A stretch of 64,000 bases of DNA from Verrucomicrobiia bacterium (lineage in GTDB: Bacteria; Verrucomicrobiota; Verrucomicrobiia; Palsa-1439): contig DATLVI010000031.1 of the NCBI GenBank assembly GCA_035577545.1, positions 124,001 to 188,000 of the forward strand, read 5' to 3'. Shown here in pieces: positions 34,579 to 43,461 of the stretch (the stretch's first letter is position 1; each line of letters begins with the position of its first letter). The notes beneath the pieces were generated by a model. That model was not told the DNA's origin. It did not search any database and saw nothing but the letters and a program-made list of their open reading frames with translations. Both the position numbers and the translations under genes were made by a program.

Positions 34579-35589
34579 CTACACCAGCAGCTCGGCGATT
34601 TGCACCGCGTTGAGAGCGGCGCCCTTCAGGAGTTGATCGCCGCTGACGAACAGTTCGATTCCCTTGCCGTCATCGCGCGACACATCCTGCCGAACACGGC
34701 CCACGAGACAGTCATACATTCCCGAGGCATCGATGGGCATCGGATATTTTTTGTTGGCCGGATCGTCCACGACCTGGAGGCCCGGCGCTTTTGACAGGAT
34801 GGCGCGCGCCTCGGCGGGTGTCATGGGCCGCTCGAACTCGATGTTCACCGCCTCGCTGTGGGCACGGTAGACTGGTACGCGCACGCAGGTGGCGCTGATC
34901 ATCAGGGTCGGATGATGCATGATCTTGCGCGACTCGTTGACGAACTTCATTTCCTCTTTGGTGTAGCCATTGTCGAGGAACACGTCGACTTGCGGGAAGA
35001 GATTGAAAGCGATGCGCTGCGGGAGCGCTTCGATTTTGATATCCTTTTGGCCGTGCAACAGCATGTGGGTCTGCTCTTCCAATTCCTGCATGGCCTTCGC
35101 GCCCGCGCCACTGGCGGCTTGGTAGGTGGAAACCACGACGCGCTTCACCGGATTAGCTTTGTGCAGCGGATAGAGCGCGACCAGCAAGATCGCGGTTGAA
35201 CAATTGGGATTGGCAATGATGCCCTTGTGCAGTTTCGCGTCGCCCGGGTTTACCTCGGGGACGACGAGCGGCACATCGGGTTCCATGCGGAAGGCCGATG
35301 AATTGTCGATGACCACGGCGCCCTGTTTGGCGGCGCCATGCGCGAATTCCTTGGAACGCGACGCCCCCGCGCTGAACAGCGCGAAATCGATGCCTTCAAA
35401 AATACCGGCCTTGAGCAATTCGACGCCGACGTCCGTGCCCTTGTACTTCATCTTCTTGCCCACGCTGCGTTCGGACGCGAAGAGGCGGAGATTCTTTACG
35501 GGAAACCCGCGTTTCTCCAAAGTCTCAATCATCTCGACGCCGACCGCCCCGGTCGCGCCGACAACGGCTACGTTATATCCTTTGCTCAT
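34579..35589 (-). CDS. asd: Aspartate-semialdehyde dehydrogenase
   Basis: A 336-residue NADPH enzyme converting aspartyl phosphate to aspartate semialdehyde, the branch point of lysine/diaminopimelate, threonine and methionine synthesis. It has the NADP-binding VAVVGATGAVGVEMIETLEKR, SAGASRSKEFAHGAA, the catalytic Cys130 in NPNCSTAI, and the histidine-bearing RVPVYRAHSEAVNIEFER. Length is normal. It lies 106 bases downstream of leuB in the same orientation, so a shared transcript is possible but not certain. Confidence 0.96.
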   Translation of the reverse strand: MSKGYNVAVVGATGAVGVEMIETLEKRGFPVKNLRLFASERSVGKKMKYKGTDVGVELLKAGIFEGIDFALFSAGASRSKEFAHGAAKQGAVVIDNSSAFRMEPDVPLVVPEVNPGDAKLHKGIIANPNCSTAILLVALYPLHKANPVKRVVVSTYQAASGAGAKAMQELEEQTHMLLHGQKDIKIEALPQRIAFNLFPQVDVFLDNGYTKEEMKFVNESRKIMHHPTLMISATCVRVPVYRAHSEAVNIEFERPMTPAEARAILSKAPGLQVVDDPANKKYPMPIDASGMYDCLVGRVRQDVSRDDGKGIELFVSGDQLLKGAALNAVQIAELLV

Positions 35590-35695
35590 GTTGTGTCCTT
35601 AGGCCTTCTGCTGACGAAGGGGAGAGAGAAAATACCCCGGCAACGCCTTGGCGTCAATATTACTGGGCCGCTATCCCGTCGTTGCGGTTACCCCG

Positions 35696-36754
35696 TTATA
35701 TGGCAGCTGCGACGAGGTCGCCGACTTCCTTGGTGCCGTGGCCCATTTTGCCAGCGGCGAGAGTTTTGAGCTTCTCGCGGACGGTTTTGATGACGGCGTT
35801 TTCGATGGCGGCGGCGGCTTTGGTTTCGCCCAAAAAGTCGAGCATCAGGCCGCCAGCGCAGATGGCGGCGAGCGGGTTGATGACATTTTTGCCCGTGTAC
35901 TTCGGCGCGCTGCCGCCGATGGGCTCGAACATGCTCGTGCCCTGCGGATTGATGTTGCCGCCGGCGGCGATGCCCATGCCACCCTGGATCATCGCGCCGA
36001 GGTCGGTGATGATGTCGCCGAACATGTTGTCGGTGACGATCACATCGAACCACTCGGGGTTTTTCACGAACCACATCGTTGTGGCGTCCACGTGGGCATA
36101 GTCGCGGGTGATGTCGGGATAATCCTTTTTGCCGATCTCGTGGAACGCGCGCTCCCAGAGGTCGAAGGCGTAGGTGAGGACGTTGGTCTTGCCGCAGAGC
36201 GTAAGTTTTTTGTCCTTGTTGCGTTTGCGGGCGTAATCGAACGCATAGCGCAGGCAACGCTCGACGCCGCGACGGGTGTTGATGCTTTCCTGCACGGCGA
36301 TCTCATGGGGTGTGCCTTTGAACACGAAGCCGCCGCTGCCGGTGTAGAGGCCTTCGTTGTTCTCGCGGACGACGACGAAATCGATTTCCTTCGGGCCCTT
36401 GTCTTTCAACGGACAGAAGCGTTCGTCGTAGAGTTTCACGGGGCGAAGATTGATGTATTGTTCCAACTCGAAGCGTAGGCGCAGGAGGATGCCTTTTTCC
36501 AGGATGCCCGGTTTCACGTCGGGATGGCCGATGGCGCCGAGGAGCACGACGGGGAATTTGCGCAGGTCGTCCACGGAGCTGTCCGGCAGGACTTCCTTGG
36601 TGCGCAGGTAGCGGTCGCCCCCGAAATCAAAGTGGGTGTAATTCAGTTTGAGGCCGAATTTCTTCGACGCCACATCGAGGACCTTGATCGCCTCGCGGAC
36701 GACTTCCGGCCCGGTGCCGTCGCCGCCAATGACCGCAACATTATAAGATTTCAT
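35696..36754 (-). CDS. leuB: 3-isopropylmalate dehydrogenase family enzyme
   Basis: A 352-residue beta-decarboxylating dehydrogenase. Core features are VAVIGGDGTGPEVVREA, the substrate arginines in LRFELEQYINLRPVKLY and VVVRENNEGLYTG, and the metal/cofactor site VIVTDNMFGDIITDLGAMI plus EPIGGSAPKYTGKNVINPLA. It is closest to LeuB-type enzymes, which act in leucine biosynthesis; tartrate or homoisocitrate dehydrogenases share the fold and cannot be fully excluded because no leuA, leuC or leuD lies nearby. AAAGGG precedes the ATG. Confidence 0.85.
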   Translation of the reverse strand: MKSYNVAVIGGDGTGPEVVREAIKVLDVASKKFGLKLNYTHFDFGGDRYLRTKEVLPDSSVDDLRKFPVVLLGAIGHPDVKPGILEKGILLRLRFELEQYINLRPVKLYDERFCPLKDKGPKEIDFVVVRENNEGLYTGSGGFVFKGTPHEIAVQESINTRRGVERCLRYAFDYARKRNKDKKLTLCGKTNVLTYAFDLWERAFHEIGKKDYPDITRDYAHVDATTMWFVKNPEWFDVIVTDNMFGDIITDLGAMIQGGMGIAAGGNINPQGTSMFEPIGGSAPKYTGKNVINPLAAICAGGLMLDFLGETKAAAAIENAVIKTVREKLKTLAAGKMGHGTKEVGDLVAAAI

Positions 36755-37154
36755 CGGAACCCTTTCGCAAAAAACCCGACCGTGTGGGCGGGGAGGGAGA
36801 TTCTAATGCTTGGAGGGAGAGTTGCAACCGAATTTTAGGCAGGGGGTAAATTGGGGATGCAGCCCGGCTAATGTATCGTAAATTGATAATTTTACTGGAC
36901 GTGCTGTCCAGAGATGGATATAATTCTCTTGGTTCTTTGACAAGAGGAAGGGGTGTTGTTTGACGGGGGAGGTGAGTCCTCGAAAAACATGTGTTTCTGC
37001 GAAACGAACCCAAATTTTTTACACCAGATTTCTGGTGGATGTGTCAGGGCAGCAGTGGGTTGTGGTTGAAAAGTGAATTATTACAAATGGGTTCGTTTTT
37101 CCCAGTTTCGTCAAGAACGACCGCCGCGTGAGGGCACGTGGCCTACAACGGCAG
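36755..37154. other. 400-base intergenic region between leuB and a GH28 gene
   Basis: No gene is recognised. The first part should hold the leuB promoter (minus strand). The segment 36841-37090 is visibly AT-richer than the flanking genes. It contains an inverted pair of the 11-base element TGGGTTCGTTT (see the repeat at 37002-37098). No terminator with a T-tract was identified for the GH28 gene ending at 37155. Confidence 0.6.
37002..37098. repeat. Inverted pair of the TGGGTTCGTTT intergenic element
   Basis: AAACGAACCCA at 37002-37012 and its exact complement TGGGTTCGTTT at 37088-37098. The same element recurs three times at 53935-54050, also in intergenic DNA. Translated, the element encodes an ETNP or KTNP-like tetrapeptide, reminiscent of repeated peptide-like tracts I recall from intergenic DNA in PVC genomes; that link is from memory and unverified. 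Confidence 0.55.
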
Positions 37155-38453
37155 TTACGGAGAAAGCTCTTTGTAGTTTAGGCGATGGATGTTTTCGGAG
37201 TGGTCTACTACGAAGAGGTTGGTTTGGGCAGCGAGCTTGACGTTTTTGAAGGTGATGTTTTTGGCGTAGGTGCAGGTGACGCCGTTGGTGCCGGAGAGGT
37301 CGAGGTCGGTGAGGGTGACATTTTGGATGGGGCATTCCTCGAGGCCTTCGATGACGACGCAGTTGCGGGAATCGCGGGCGGTGACGTGGTCGACGTGGAT
37401 GTCGCGGAAGAGGGGGGTGCGTTCGGAGAGAGGCTCCGCGGGAGTTTTGGTGTAGCGCAGGGAGAAGATGATGGCGTTGCGAACATTATGGAGACGGAAG
37501 TGAGAAGCGACGATGTCCTCGACGATACCGCCGCGGCCGCGGGTGCTTTTGATGCGGATGCCGTTGTCGGTGCCATCGCCGTCGCAGTCAAGGAACCGGA
37601 CATGGCGGACGCTGCCGGATTCTTCACTACCGATGGCGCAGACGCTGTGGGCGTGGGCGACGTGGCAGCGGAGGTAGGTGACATACTCGGTGGGGCGATT
37701 CATTTTGCGGCCTTCTTCGTCGCGGCCGGATTTGATGCCGAATGCGTCATCGCCGACGTCAGCGTAGCAGTCGTGGACGACGACGTGGCGGCAGGAGTCG
37801 GTGTTGAGGGCGTCGGTATTTGGAGAAGTGGGCGGATTGATGATGCGGCAGTGGCCGACGTCGATGCGCTCGCTGTAGAGGAGGTGAACGGCCCAGAAGG
37901 GCGAGTTGATGAAACTGGGGCCATCGATACGGACGTCGGTGCAGTCTTTGATTTGCAGAAGCATGGGGCGGCGGCGGATCGGGCGGTCGGGACGGGCGTT
38001 ACCGTGTTCGGCCATGTCCATGTTGGCCCACCAGGTCGCGCCCTGGCCGTCGAAGGTGCCGGGGCCGGTGATGGCGATGTGATGAAGGCCGTTGGCGAAG
38101 ATGAGGGGATGCGGACCGTTTTCGGTGAGGCCTTCCCAGCGCGAGGTGATGTCGGGATATTTCGTGCGGTCGGTCTCGAAGAGGACGACAGCGTTGCTGT
38201 CGACCTGAAGAGTCATGTTGTCGACCATTTCGATCGGGCCGGTGAGGAATTTACCCGCGGGAACGCGGACCGTGCCGCCACCGGCTGCGCGGCAAGCGGC
38301 GATGGCCTGACGGAAGGCGTCGGCGCTGGAGACTTGCGGATTGTCGACCGCGCCGTACGCGGTTATGTCGAACACGGCGCGCGAACTTTTTTCAGTGGCG
38401 CAACTCGCGAGGAGAGAAGTTGCCAGCAGGAAAAGGATGGCATGTTTCGTCAT
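37155..38453 (-). CDS. GH28 polygalacturonase-family lipoprotein
   Basis: A 432-residue beta-helix enzyme anchored as a lipoprotein (signal ending LLASC). All GH28 catalytic motifs are present: SPNTDALNTDS, VGDDAFGIKSG (the paired aspartates), AHAHSVCAIGSE (the catalytic His region) and GIRIKSTRGRGG. It should hydrolyse galacturonide linkages in pectin at the cell surface; the exo or endo mode is unknown. It follows a Gfo/Idh/MocA oxidoreductase gene by 9 bases, the same pairing seen again at 45294-47606. A 1397-codon antisense open frame overlaps it and is considered a shadow. Confidence 0.93.
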   Translation of the reverse strand: MTKHAILFLLATSLLASCATEKSSRAVFDITAYGAVDNPQVSSADAFRQAIAACRAAGGGTVRVPAGKFLTGPIEMVDNMTLQVDSNAVVLFETDRTKYPDITSRWEGLTENGPHPLIFANGLHHIAITGPGTFDGQGATWWANMDMAEHGNARPDRPIRRRPMLLQIKDCTDVRIDGPSFINSPFWAVHLLYSERIDVGHCRIINPPTSPNTDALNTDSCRHVVVHDCYADVGDDAFGIKSGRDEEGRKMNRPTEYVTYLRCHVAHAHSVCAIGSEESGSVRHVRFLDCDGDGTDNGIRIKSTRGRGGIVEDIVASHFRLHNVRNAIIFSLRYTKTPAEPLSERTPLFRDIHVDHVTARDSRNCVVIEGLEECPIQNVTLTDLDLSGTNGVTCTYAKNITFKNVKLAAQTNLFVVDHSENIHRLNYKELSP

Positions 38454-38462
38454 AAGACAAGC

Positions 38463-39659
38463 CTAGTCGATTTGGACGCGAGCGCCGGTTTCCGCAGAGA
38501 GATAGGCCGCGTAAATCACATTGACGCATTCGACAGCGAGGTCGATGCCGGAGCGGGGTTCACGATCCTCGCGAATGGCGCTGACGAAATCGGCGATCTC
38601 CTGGGAGAATCCACGGAACCAATCTTCGTCGCAGCTCGGTCGATTCCACCCGGACTTGGTTTCGAGTTTTTCGGTGAAGTACTCGCTCTGAAAGACGGAG
38701 GGATCGGGCGCGTAGGTTTCGATGGCGTCATTGGAGGTCATATTGGCCTTGATCACGCCATCGGTCATGAAGGCGGTCACGCGGGTGTTCAGACCGCCGA
38801 GGCCGACGTCGCTGACGATGACCGTCGCGCGCGATCCGTCATCGAAGGCGATGGAAATATTGGCCCAGTTTTCCACGTCGACGGGGTTGGCGCTGATCCA
38901 TTGGTTTGCACCGGCGTCGCGGGCGTGAGTCGACGCCGGACTATGAATCAGGTCGGCCACATCGGCGACGACGGAGATGGGGCGAATGCCTTTCTTGAGC
39001 CGCAACTGACCTTCCCATTGCTTCAGATGCAGACAGGCGCCGACGGAATGTACGCCCATGCGCAGCAACGCGCCGCCGCCGGTCGACTTCCAATCCCGCG
39101 AGAAGACCGAGTTGGAGCCCGAGTGGTTTTCTTCAGCGCGCAGTTCGAGGATCGCGCCCTTGGACGCGGCGATCAGACGGCGCATCTTTTCAATAGGCGG
39201 TGCATAGATCCAGTTTTCCGCGTAGCAGAATTTTACGCCATTGCGGCGCACCGCTTCGCGGACCGCGGTAGCATTGCTACGCGCACCGTCACGCATCCGG
39301 GCGCGCGGGACGTGTTTGCCGATGGGTTCGGTGTCGCCGGCGACACCGAAATAGCCGGTGAGTGGTTTCTCCATGATGATGTGCTTGCCGGCATTGGCGG
39401 CACGGGTGGCAAACTCATGATGCAAGGCTGGTGGCGTGCAGATGTCTATTACGTCGATGTCTTTCCTGGCGAGCAGCGCGTCGTAGTCGTTGGTGACGAA
39501 GGCGACTTGCGCTTCTTTGGCGAATGCGGCGGCGCTTTCCTTGGTGCGGGAACAGACTCCACGAATCTCCACGAGGTCGCGGGGCAGTTTGGCGTAATTG
39601 GCGAGGTGCATCCGCGCCCCGTAGCGCGCGCCGACGATGCCGATGCCGAGCCTTTTCAT
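38463..39659 (-). CDS. Gfo/Idh/MocA-family oxidoreductase
   Basis: A 398-residue NAD(P)-dependent dehydrogenase-like protein. The N-terminal Rossmann fold has GIVGARYGARMHLANY; EKPLTGYFG carries the conserved EKP lysine, and the C-terminal domain contains GGGALLRMGVHSVGACLHL (the GGG..D/G.H segment). The substrate is unknown; family members oxidise sugars, inositols or sugar acids. No signal peptide is seen, so it is probably cytoplasmic. It lies directly upstream of the GH28 lipoprotein gene and 75 bases downstream of the YfhO gene. A start ten codons upstream (39689) is also possible. Confidence 0.88.
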   Translation of the reverse strand: MKRLGIGIVGARYGARMHLANYAKLPRDLVEIRGVCSRTKESAAAFAKEAQVAFVTNDYDALLARKDIDVIDICTPPALHHEFATRAANAGKHIIMEKPLTGYFGVAGDTEPIGKHVPRARMRDGARSNATAVREAVRRNGVKFCYAENWIYAPPIEKMRRLIAASKGAILELRAEENHSGSNSVFSRDWKSTGGGALLRMGVHSVGACLHLKQWEGQLRLKKGIRPISVVADVADLIHSPASTHARDAGANQWISANPVDVENWANISIAFDDGSRATVIVSDVGLGGLNTRVTAFMTDGVIKANMTSNDAIETYAPDPSVFQSEYFTEKLETKSGWNRPSCDEDWFRGFSQEIADFVSAIREDREPRSGIDLAVECVNVIYAAYLSAETGARVQID

Positions 39660-39734
39660 CTGGGATTTCTCATGGGATGTGACCGTCATTGTATCCCGTC
39701 TCGCATTGACGACAAGCGGATATGCGGTTTGATC

Positions 39735-42026
39735 TCAGGGAAGATGATAGCTCTTTCGCGCGTAGTAGCCGGTTCCGAGCAAGAAACCGACGATAGATAT
39801 GAAGGAGATCCACTTTCCTTTTTGATAAGCAGCCGGCAAGTATTCAAGTTGAATGTGGTGATGACCCGCAGAGAGTGGGACGGCTTGCAAGATGTAATCT
39901 GCGGGCAGGACTCGATATGTGGTTTGGACGCTGCCTTCGAGCGGTCGGGCGCGCCAGCCGTTGCTGTACGCATCCGTGATCAAGAGGATGGCTGGATGGG
40001 GAAGATCGGCTTCCACGGTCAATTGACCGGGGGAAGAATCCACAACGCTGGCGGTTCCTCTCTCGGCGAAGAATGTTGGCGCGGGATCGGGTTCGGTTTC
40101 GAGAATGACTTGCTGTTGTGGATCGAAGGTCGGGGAGGTCATCGCCTGAAAGATCGCATCGCGCCCGGGGATGATGCGGTAATCCTGAATCAACTGGAGA
40201 TGAGACATGAACGACTTTGCCGTGAGGATGCGGTCGCCATCTTTCGTTGCAAGAAAGGCATAGCGCCAGCGCAACATGGCATGCAGCGGATGGAACTGCG
40301 ACATATCGACGTAGAGCGTGACGCCGTCGGGAGATTGCCCCTGAGTGAAGGCCATGAACTCGGCATAGCGCTTGAGCGTGGAGGGCGAGTAACCCCAGAC
40401 ATCTTCCTTGCCCAACCACATCGCCATATTCGGGGTGCGCTGGTAGAAGATTCGATAATCGCCGGGGTGTTTGTCGACGAAGGCGTGGAGATTGGGCGAT
40501 TGGGTGTCGGAGAAGTTGAAAGTTGTGCGCGTTGTCCGGGCAAAAGCAAAGATCTCCGCGACCGCCATAAAGGCGAGGGCGTAAACCGCCTTGCGAGACG
40601 TCCCGGCCAGAAAGAGCAAGCCGCTCACGACAAGGAATTCGGTGGCGGCCACGAACAGGCACCGCGAGGCGAAGATCCCGGCATTCTTGACAGACGCGGC
40701 ATCCGTGTAGGTCGTGGCTGGTGGATAAGTTTCTTGCGTGGCGTAAATCGACTGCATCGCACGCGTCCACCAGGTGGTGGGGTCAGAAGAATGTGCTGCC
40801 GACCGGATTTCCAGCGCCGCGCTTCCGACAATGATACCGGTGATCAAGAGACCGAGTGCCCACCATTTATTACCGCGCGGACTTTTCAGGAGTTGGTCGA
40901 GGCCGGTTCCCGCGAGCATCGCCATGAGCAAGGAGGCGTGGATGATGAATTTGGCGTTCCCTCGCAAATGGTCGAAGCCTGGCACCCACCGATACAGTAC
41001 GCGGAACAGGGGAGTATTCGAACCGAGGGCGAGGACCAGGAGAATGATCGTGAGTGGGAGCAGTGTGCGGCGAAGTTCCCGCTGGCCGCGCACGGCACCA
41101 TAGATTGCCAGAGACAGGCCACTGATGCCGATGAACAGGCACATCTCCCAAAGATACCAACGTCCCCAGTAGGGCAGGGTGGTCATGTTTCCGAAAAACC
41201 CTGGCGACAGAAGCGTGAGCAGATTCTCCGGGGCGAAGGAAACCATCGAGGCGAATTCATAGCTGACACCGCCGCCACGGACGCTTTCGGAGCCGGCTTG
41301 CAGACTCGTCAACAATTGAATGGCTCCGAGTGCCGTTGCCCCGGCATACATGGCGAGCAAACCCAAGAGGATCCTTGAGCGGCATCGGGTATTCAGTAAC
41401 TGGAGTGCGGTCAAAAGCCCCGCAACAACGGCGGTATAAAACCACCCTTGCAAATCCCCGACGAATAGCTGCAGGGCGACGGCGACCATTCCCAGGAGAA
41501 TCCAGCCGGGCTTTCGCGTGCGAATCCACTCGTCAAGGGATGCGAGCACCAGTGGCATCCAGGCGAGTCCATAGAGCAACATCAGATGGCCGGCATACAC
41601 ATGAAAAAAGTAGGTGCCCGAGAACATGAACAACGCGGCGGAAATAGTTCCCGCCAGGGGATGCATTCCACGACGCAGCGCCCAGACGTACGTGAACACG
41701 CTCGCAAGGAAAACGTGAAGGACAATGCCGAGGTTAATCGAGCGCGGCAACGACAGCGTGAGATCCAGCCAGTTCGGCGGATACAATACACCGCCTACGC
41801 CCCAACCCAGGAATGGTTGTCCACAAAACACATACGGGTTCCACAAGGGCACATGACCGTGGCGGAGTTGTTCCGCGGCAAAGGGGCGCCAGTAGCTATA
41901 GATGTTGGCGATATCCGTCCCCGCGTCCGAGAGCATAAGGGGCCGGCTTGTGAATAATACGTCGCCAAACATGCAGAGGATCAGGAGCAGCAGGACGCCC
42001 ACCCCGCTCCATCGAGCGCGAGTCAT
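39735..42026 (-). CDS. YfhO-family multi-pass membrane protein
   Basis: A 763-residue membrane protein of the YfhO type (GT-C-like fold), with about a dozen hydrophobic helices (for example ILLGLLAMYAGATALGAIQLL and YALAFMAVAEIFAFA). Conserved elements are PLWNPYVFCGQPFLG near the N-terminus, YYFFHVYAGHLMLLYGLAWMP-type helices and the C-terminal extracytoplasmic domain with LITDAYSNGWRA and QLEYLP. In Firmicutes YfhO helps glycosylate lipoteichoic acid; in this phylum the substrate is unknown, possibly a lipid-linked sugar. ATG 42026 begins the first membrane helix; GTG 42095 (with AAGGATT upstream) would add 23 residues. Confidence 0.85.
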   Translation of the reverse strand: MTRARWSGVGVLLLLILCMFGDVLFTSRPLMLSDAGTDIANIYSYWRPFAAEQLRHGHVPLWNPYVFCGQPFLGWGVGGVLYPPNWLDLTLSLPRSINLGIVLHVFLASVFTYVWALRRGMHPLAGTISAALFMFSGTYFFHVYAGHLMLLYGLAWMPLVLASLDEWIRTRKPGWILLGMVAVALQLFVGDLQGWFYTAVVAGLLTALQLLNTRCRSRILLGLLAMYAGATALGAIQLLTSLQAGSESVRGGGVSYEFASMVSFAPENLLTLLSPGFFGNMTTLPYWGRWYLWEMCLFIGISGLSLAIYGAVRGQRELRRTLLPLTIILLVLALGSNTPLFRVLYRWVPGFDHLRGNAKFIIHASLLMAMLAGTGLDQLLKSPRGNKWWALGLLITGIIVGSAALEIRSAAHSSDPTTWWTRAMQSIYATQETYPPATTYTDAASVKNAGIFASRCLFVAATEFLVVSGLLFLAGTSRKAVYALAFMAVAEIFAFARTTRTTFNFSDTQSPNLHAFVDKHPGDYRIFYQRTPNMAMWLGKEDVWGYSPSTLKRYAEFMAFTQGQSPDGVTLYVDMSQFHPLHAMLRWRYAFLATKDGDRILTAKSFMSHLQLIQDYRIIPGRDAIFQAMTSPTFDPQQQVILETEPDPAPTFFAERGTASVVDSSPGQLTVEADLPHPAILLITDAYSNGWRARPLEGSVQTTYRVLPADYILQAVPLSAGHHHIQLEYLPAAYQKGKWISFISIVGFLLGTGYYARKSYHLP

Positions 42027-42146
42027 GCTTTTGGTTTCGTCTGTTGTGGAGGGGCGCAAGGTCTTGTTCCAGTTGCATACCCGAATTTCAGCCACTTGCC
42101 AATCCTTGCTGCATGGACGGCTTGGTGATAGATACCGACCGACTAT

Positions 42147-43388
42147 ATGACGTCAATCCAACAGTCAACGACGTCGCGAGGCGCGCGACTGGTTGAGTTT
42201 CTTGGTTTGCGGCGCAGCCTGGTGGGACTGCTGAGCATGGTGGTGCTCGTGGGAATGGGAGAGCACATGGCCGAGCAATTTTTGCCCCTCTATTTGCTTA
42301 CGCTTGGCGGCGGATTTATTTCGGTGGGATTCCTCAACGGCATGGACAACCTGCTGGGCGCGCTGTACTCGTTTCCGGGCGGCTATCTCTCCGACCGGCT
42401 CGGCACAAAGCGCGCGTTGTTGGTATTCAACATCGCGTCCATGATCGGCTTCATCATTGTGATCCTGGTTCCCACGTGGCCGGCGGTGCTGGGCGCCGCG
42501 GCGCTGTTTCTATCGTGGACCGCGATCTCCCTGCCGGCGACGATGAGTCTCGTGGCCCGGGTGTTGCCGAAGAACAAGCGGACGATGGGTGTTTCGTTGC
42601 ACTCGCTCGTGAGGCGGTTCCCGATGGCGATCGGACCGATTATCGGCGGCGCATTTATCAACGCCTGGGGAGTTGAACGAGGAGTGCGGTTGGCATTCAT
42701 CGGGGCGTTGGCAATGGCGGCGGTCGCGGTGGTGCTGCAACAAGTGTTGATCGAAGACGATTTGCCGGTTGGTAGGAAAGAGGCCGAGCACAATCCGGTA
42801 CGCATGTGGCGTTACATGAGCGGCGAGCTGAAGCAATTACTGGTCGCCGACATCCTCGTGCGGTTTTGCGAGCAAATCCCCTATGCCTTTGTTGTCGTGT
42901 GGGCCGTCGGCACTGCGAAGACCCCCGGCCCCGTCAGCGCGCTGCAATTCGGCATGCTCCGCGCGATCGAGATGGCGACGGCAGTGGCCATCTATTTACC
43001 CGTTGCTTACTTTGCCGACCGAAGTCACAAGAAACCATTTGTGGTGATGACCTTCGTGTTTTTCACGCTGTTTCCCCTGATGCTACTGTACTCCCGGTCT
43101 TTCGAGATGCTGGTCGTGGCGTTTGTGTTGCGCGGGCTGAAGGAATTCGGTGAGCCGACACGCAAGGCGTTGATCATGGACCTCGCACCCGAGGACCGAA
43201 AGGCGGGTGTATTCGGGCTCTACTATCTGGTTCGCGATGTGATCGTGTCCATCGCCGCATTCGGCGGGGCGTTTCTCTGGCAGGTCAACCCGCGTGTGAA
43301 TCTGCTCGCCGCGTTTGCTTTTGGTGTACTCGGCACCATTTGGTTTGCGCTACGGGGGCGCGATCTCGAACGATCCAATCTTGACTGA
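42147..43388 (+). CDS. Major facilitator superfamily transporter
   Basis: A 413-residue protein with about 12 hydrophobic helices. MFS signature elements: GGYLSDRLGTKRALL in the loop between helices 2 and 3, and YFADRSHKKPFVVM in the equivalent second-half loop. The N-terminus has an unusual GEHMAEQFLPLYLLTLGG helix. The substrate cannot be inferred. It is divergent from the YfhO gene and followed 73 bases later by the ClC gene. Confidence 0.9.
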   Translation: MTSIQQSTTSRGARLVEFLGLRRSLVGLLSMVVLVGMGEHMAEQFLPLYLLTLGGGFISVGFLNGMDNLLGALYSFPGGYLSDRLGTKRALLVFNIASMIGFIIVILVPTWPAVLGAAALFLSWTAISLPATMSLVARVLPKNKRTMGVSLHSLVRRFPMAIGPIIGGAFINAWGVERGVRLAFIGALAMAAVAVVLQQVLIEDDLPVGRKEAEHNPVRMWRYMSGELKQLLVADILVRFCEQIPYAFVVVWAVGTAKTPGPVSALQFGMLRAIEMATAVAIYLPVAYFADRSHKKPFVVMTFVFFTLFPLMLLYSRSFEMLVVAFVLRGLKEFGEPTRKALIMDLAPEDRKAGVFGLYYLVRDVIVSIAAFGGAFLWQVNPRVNLLAAFAFGVLGTIWFALRGRDLERSNLD

Positions 43389-43461
43389 TACGCCCATGTA
43401 ACGCGGAAGGACGGCCCCGATTTTCCTTCCAGCGGGCTAATGATTGCGGGAATAATTCGTT

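Noticed and set aside
37185-41378. A 1397-codon open frame on the plus strand
   Set aside because: It runs antisense through GH28, Gfo/Idh and YfhO genes that have clear motifs, signal peptides and ribosome binding sites. Its Val/Gly/Asp/Ala-rich, domain-free sequence is what GC-rich antisense frames give.
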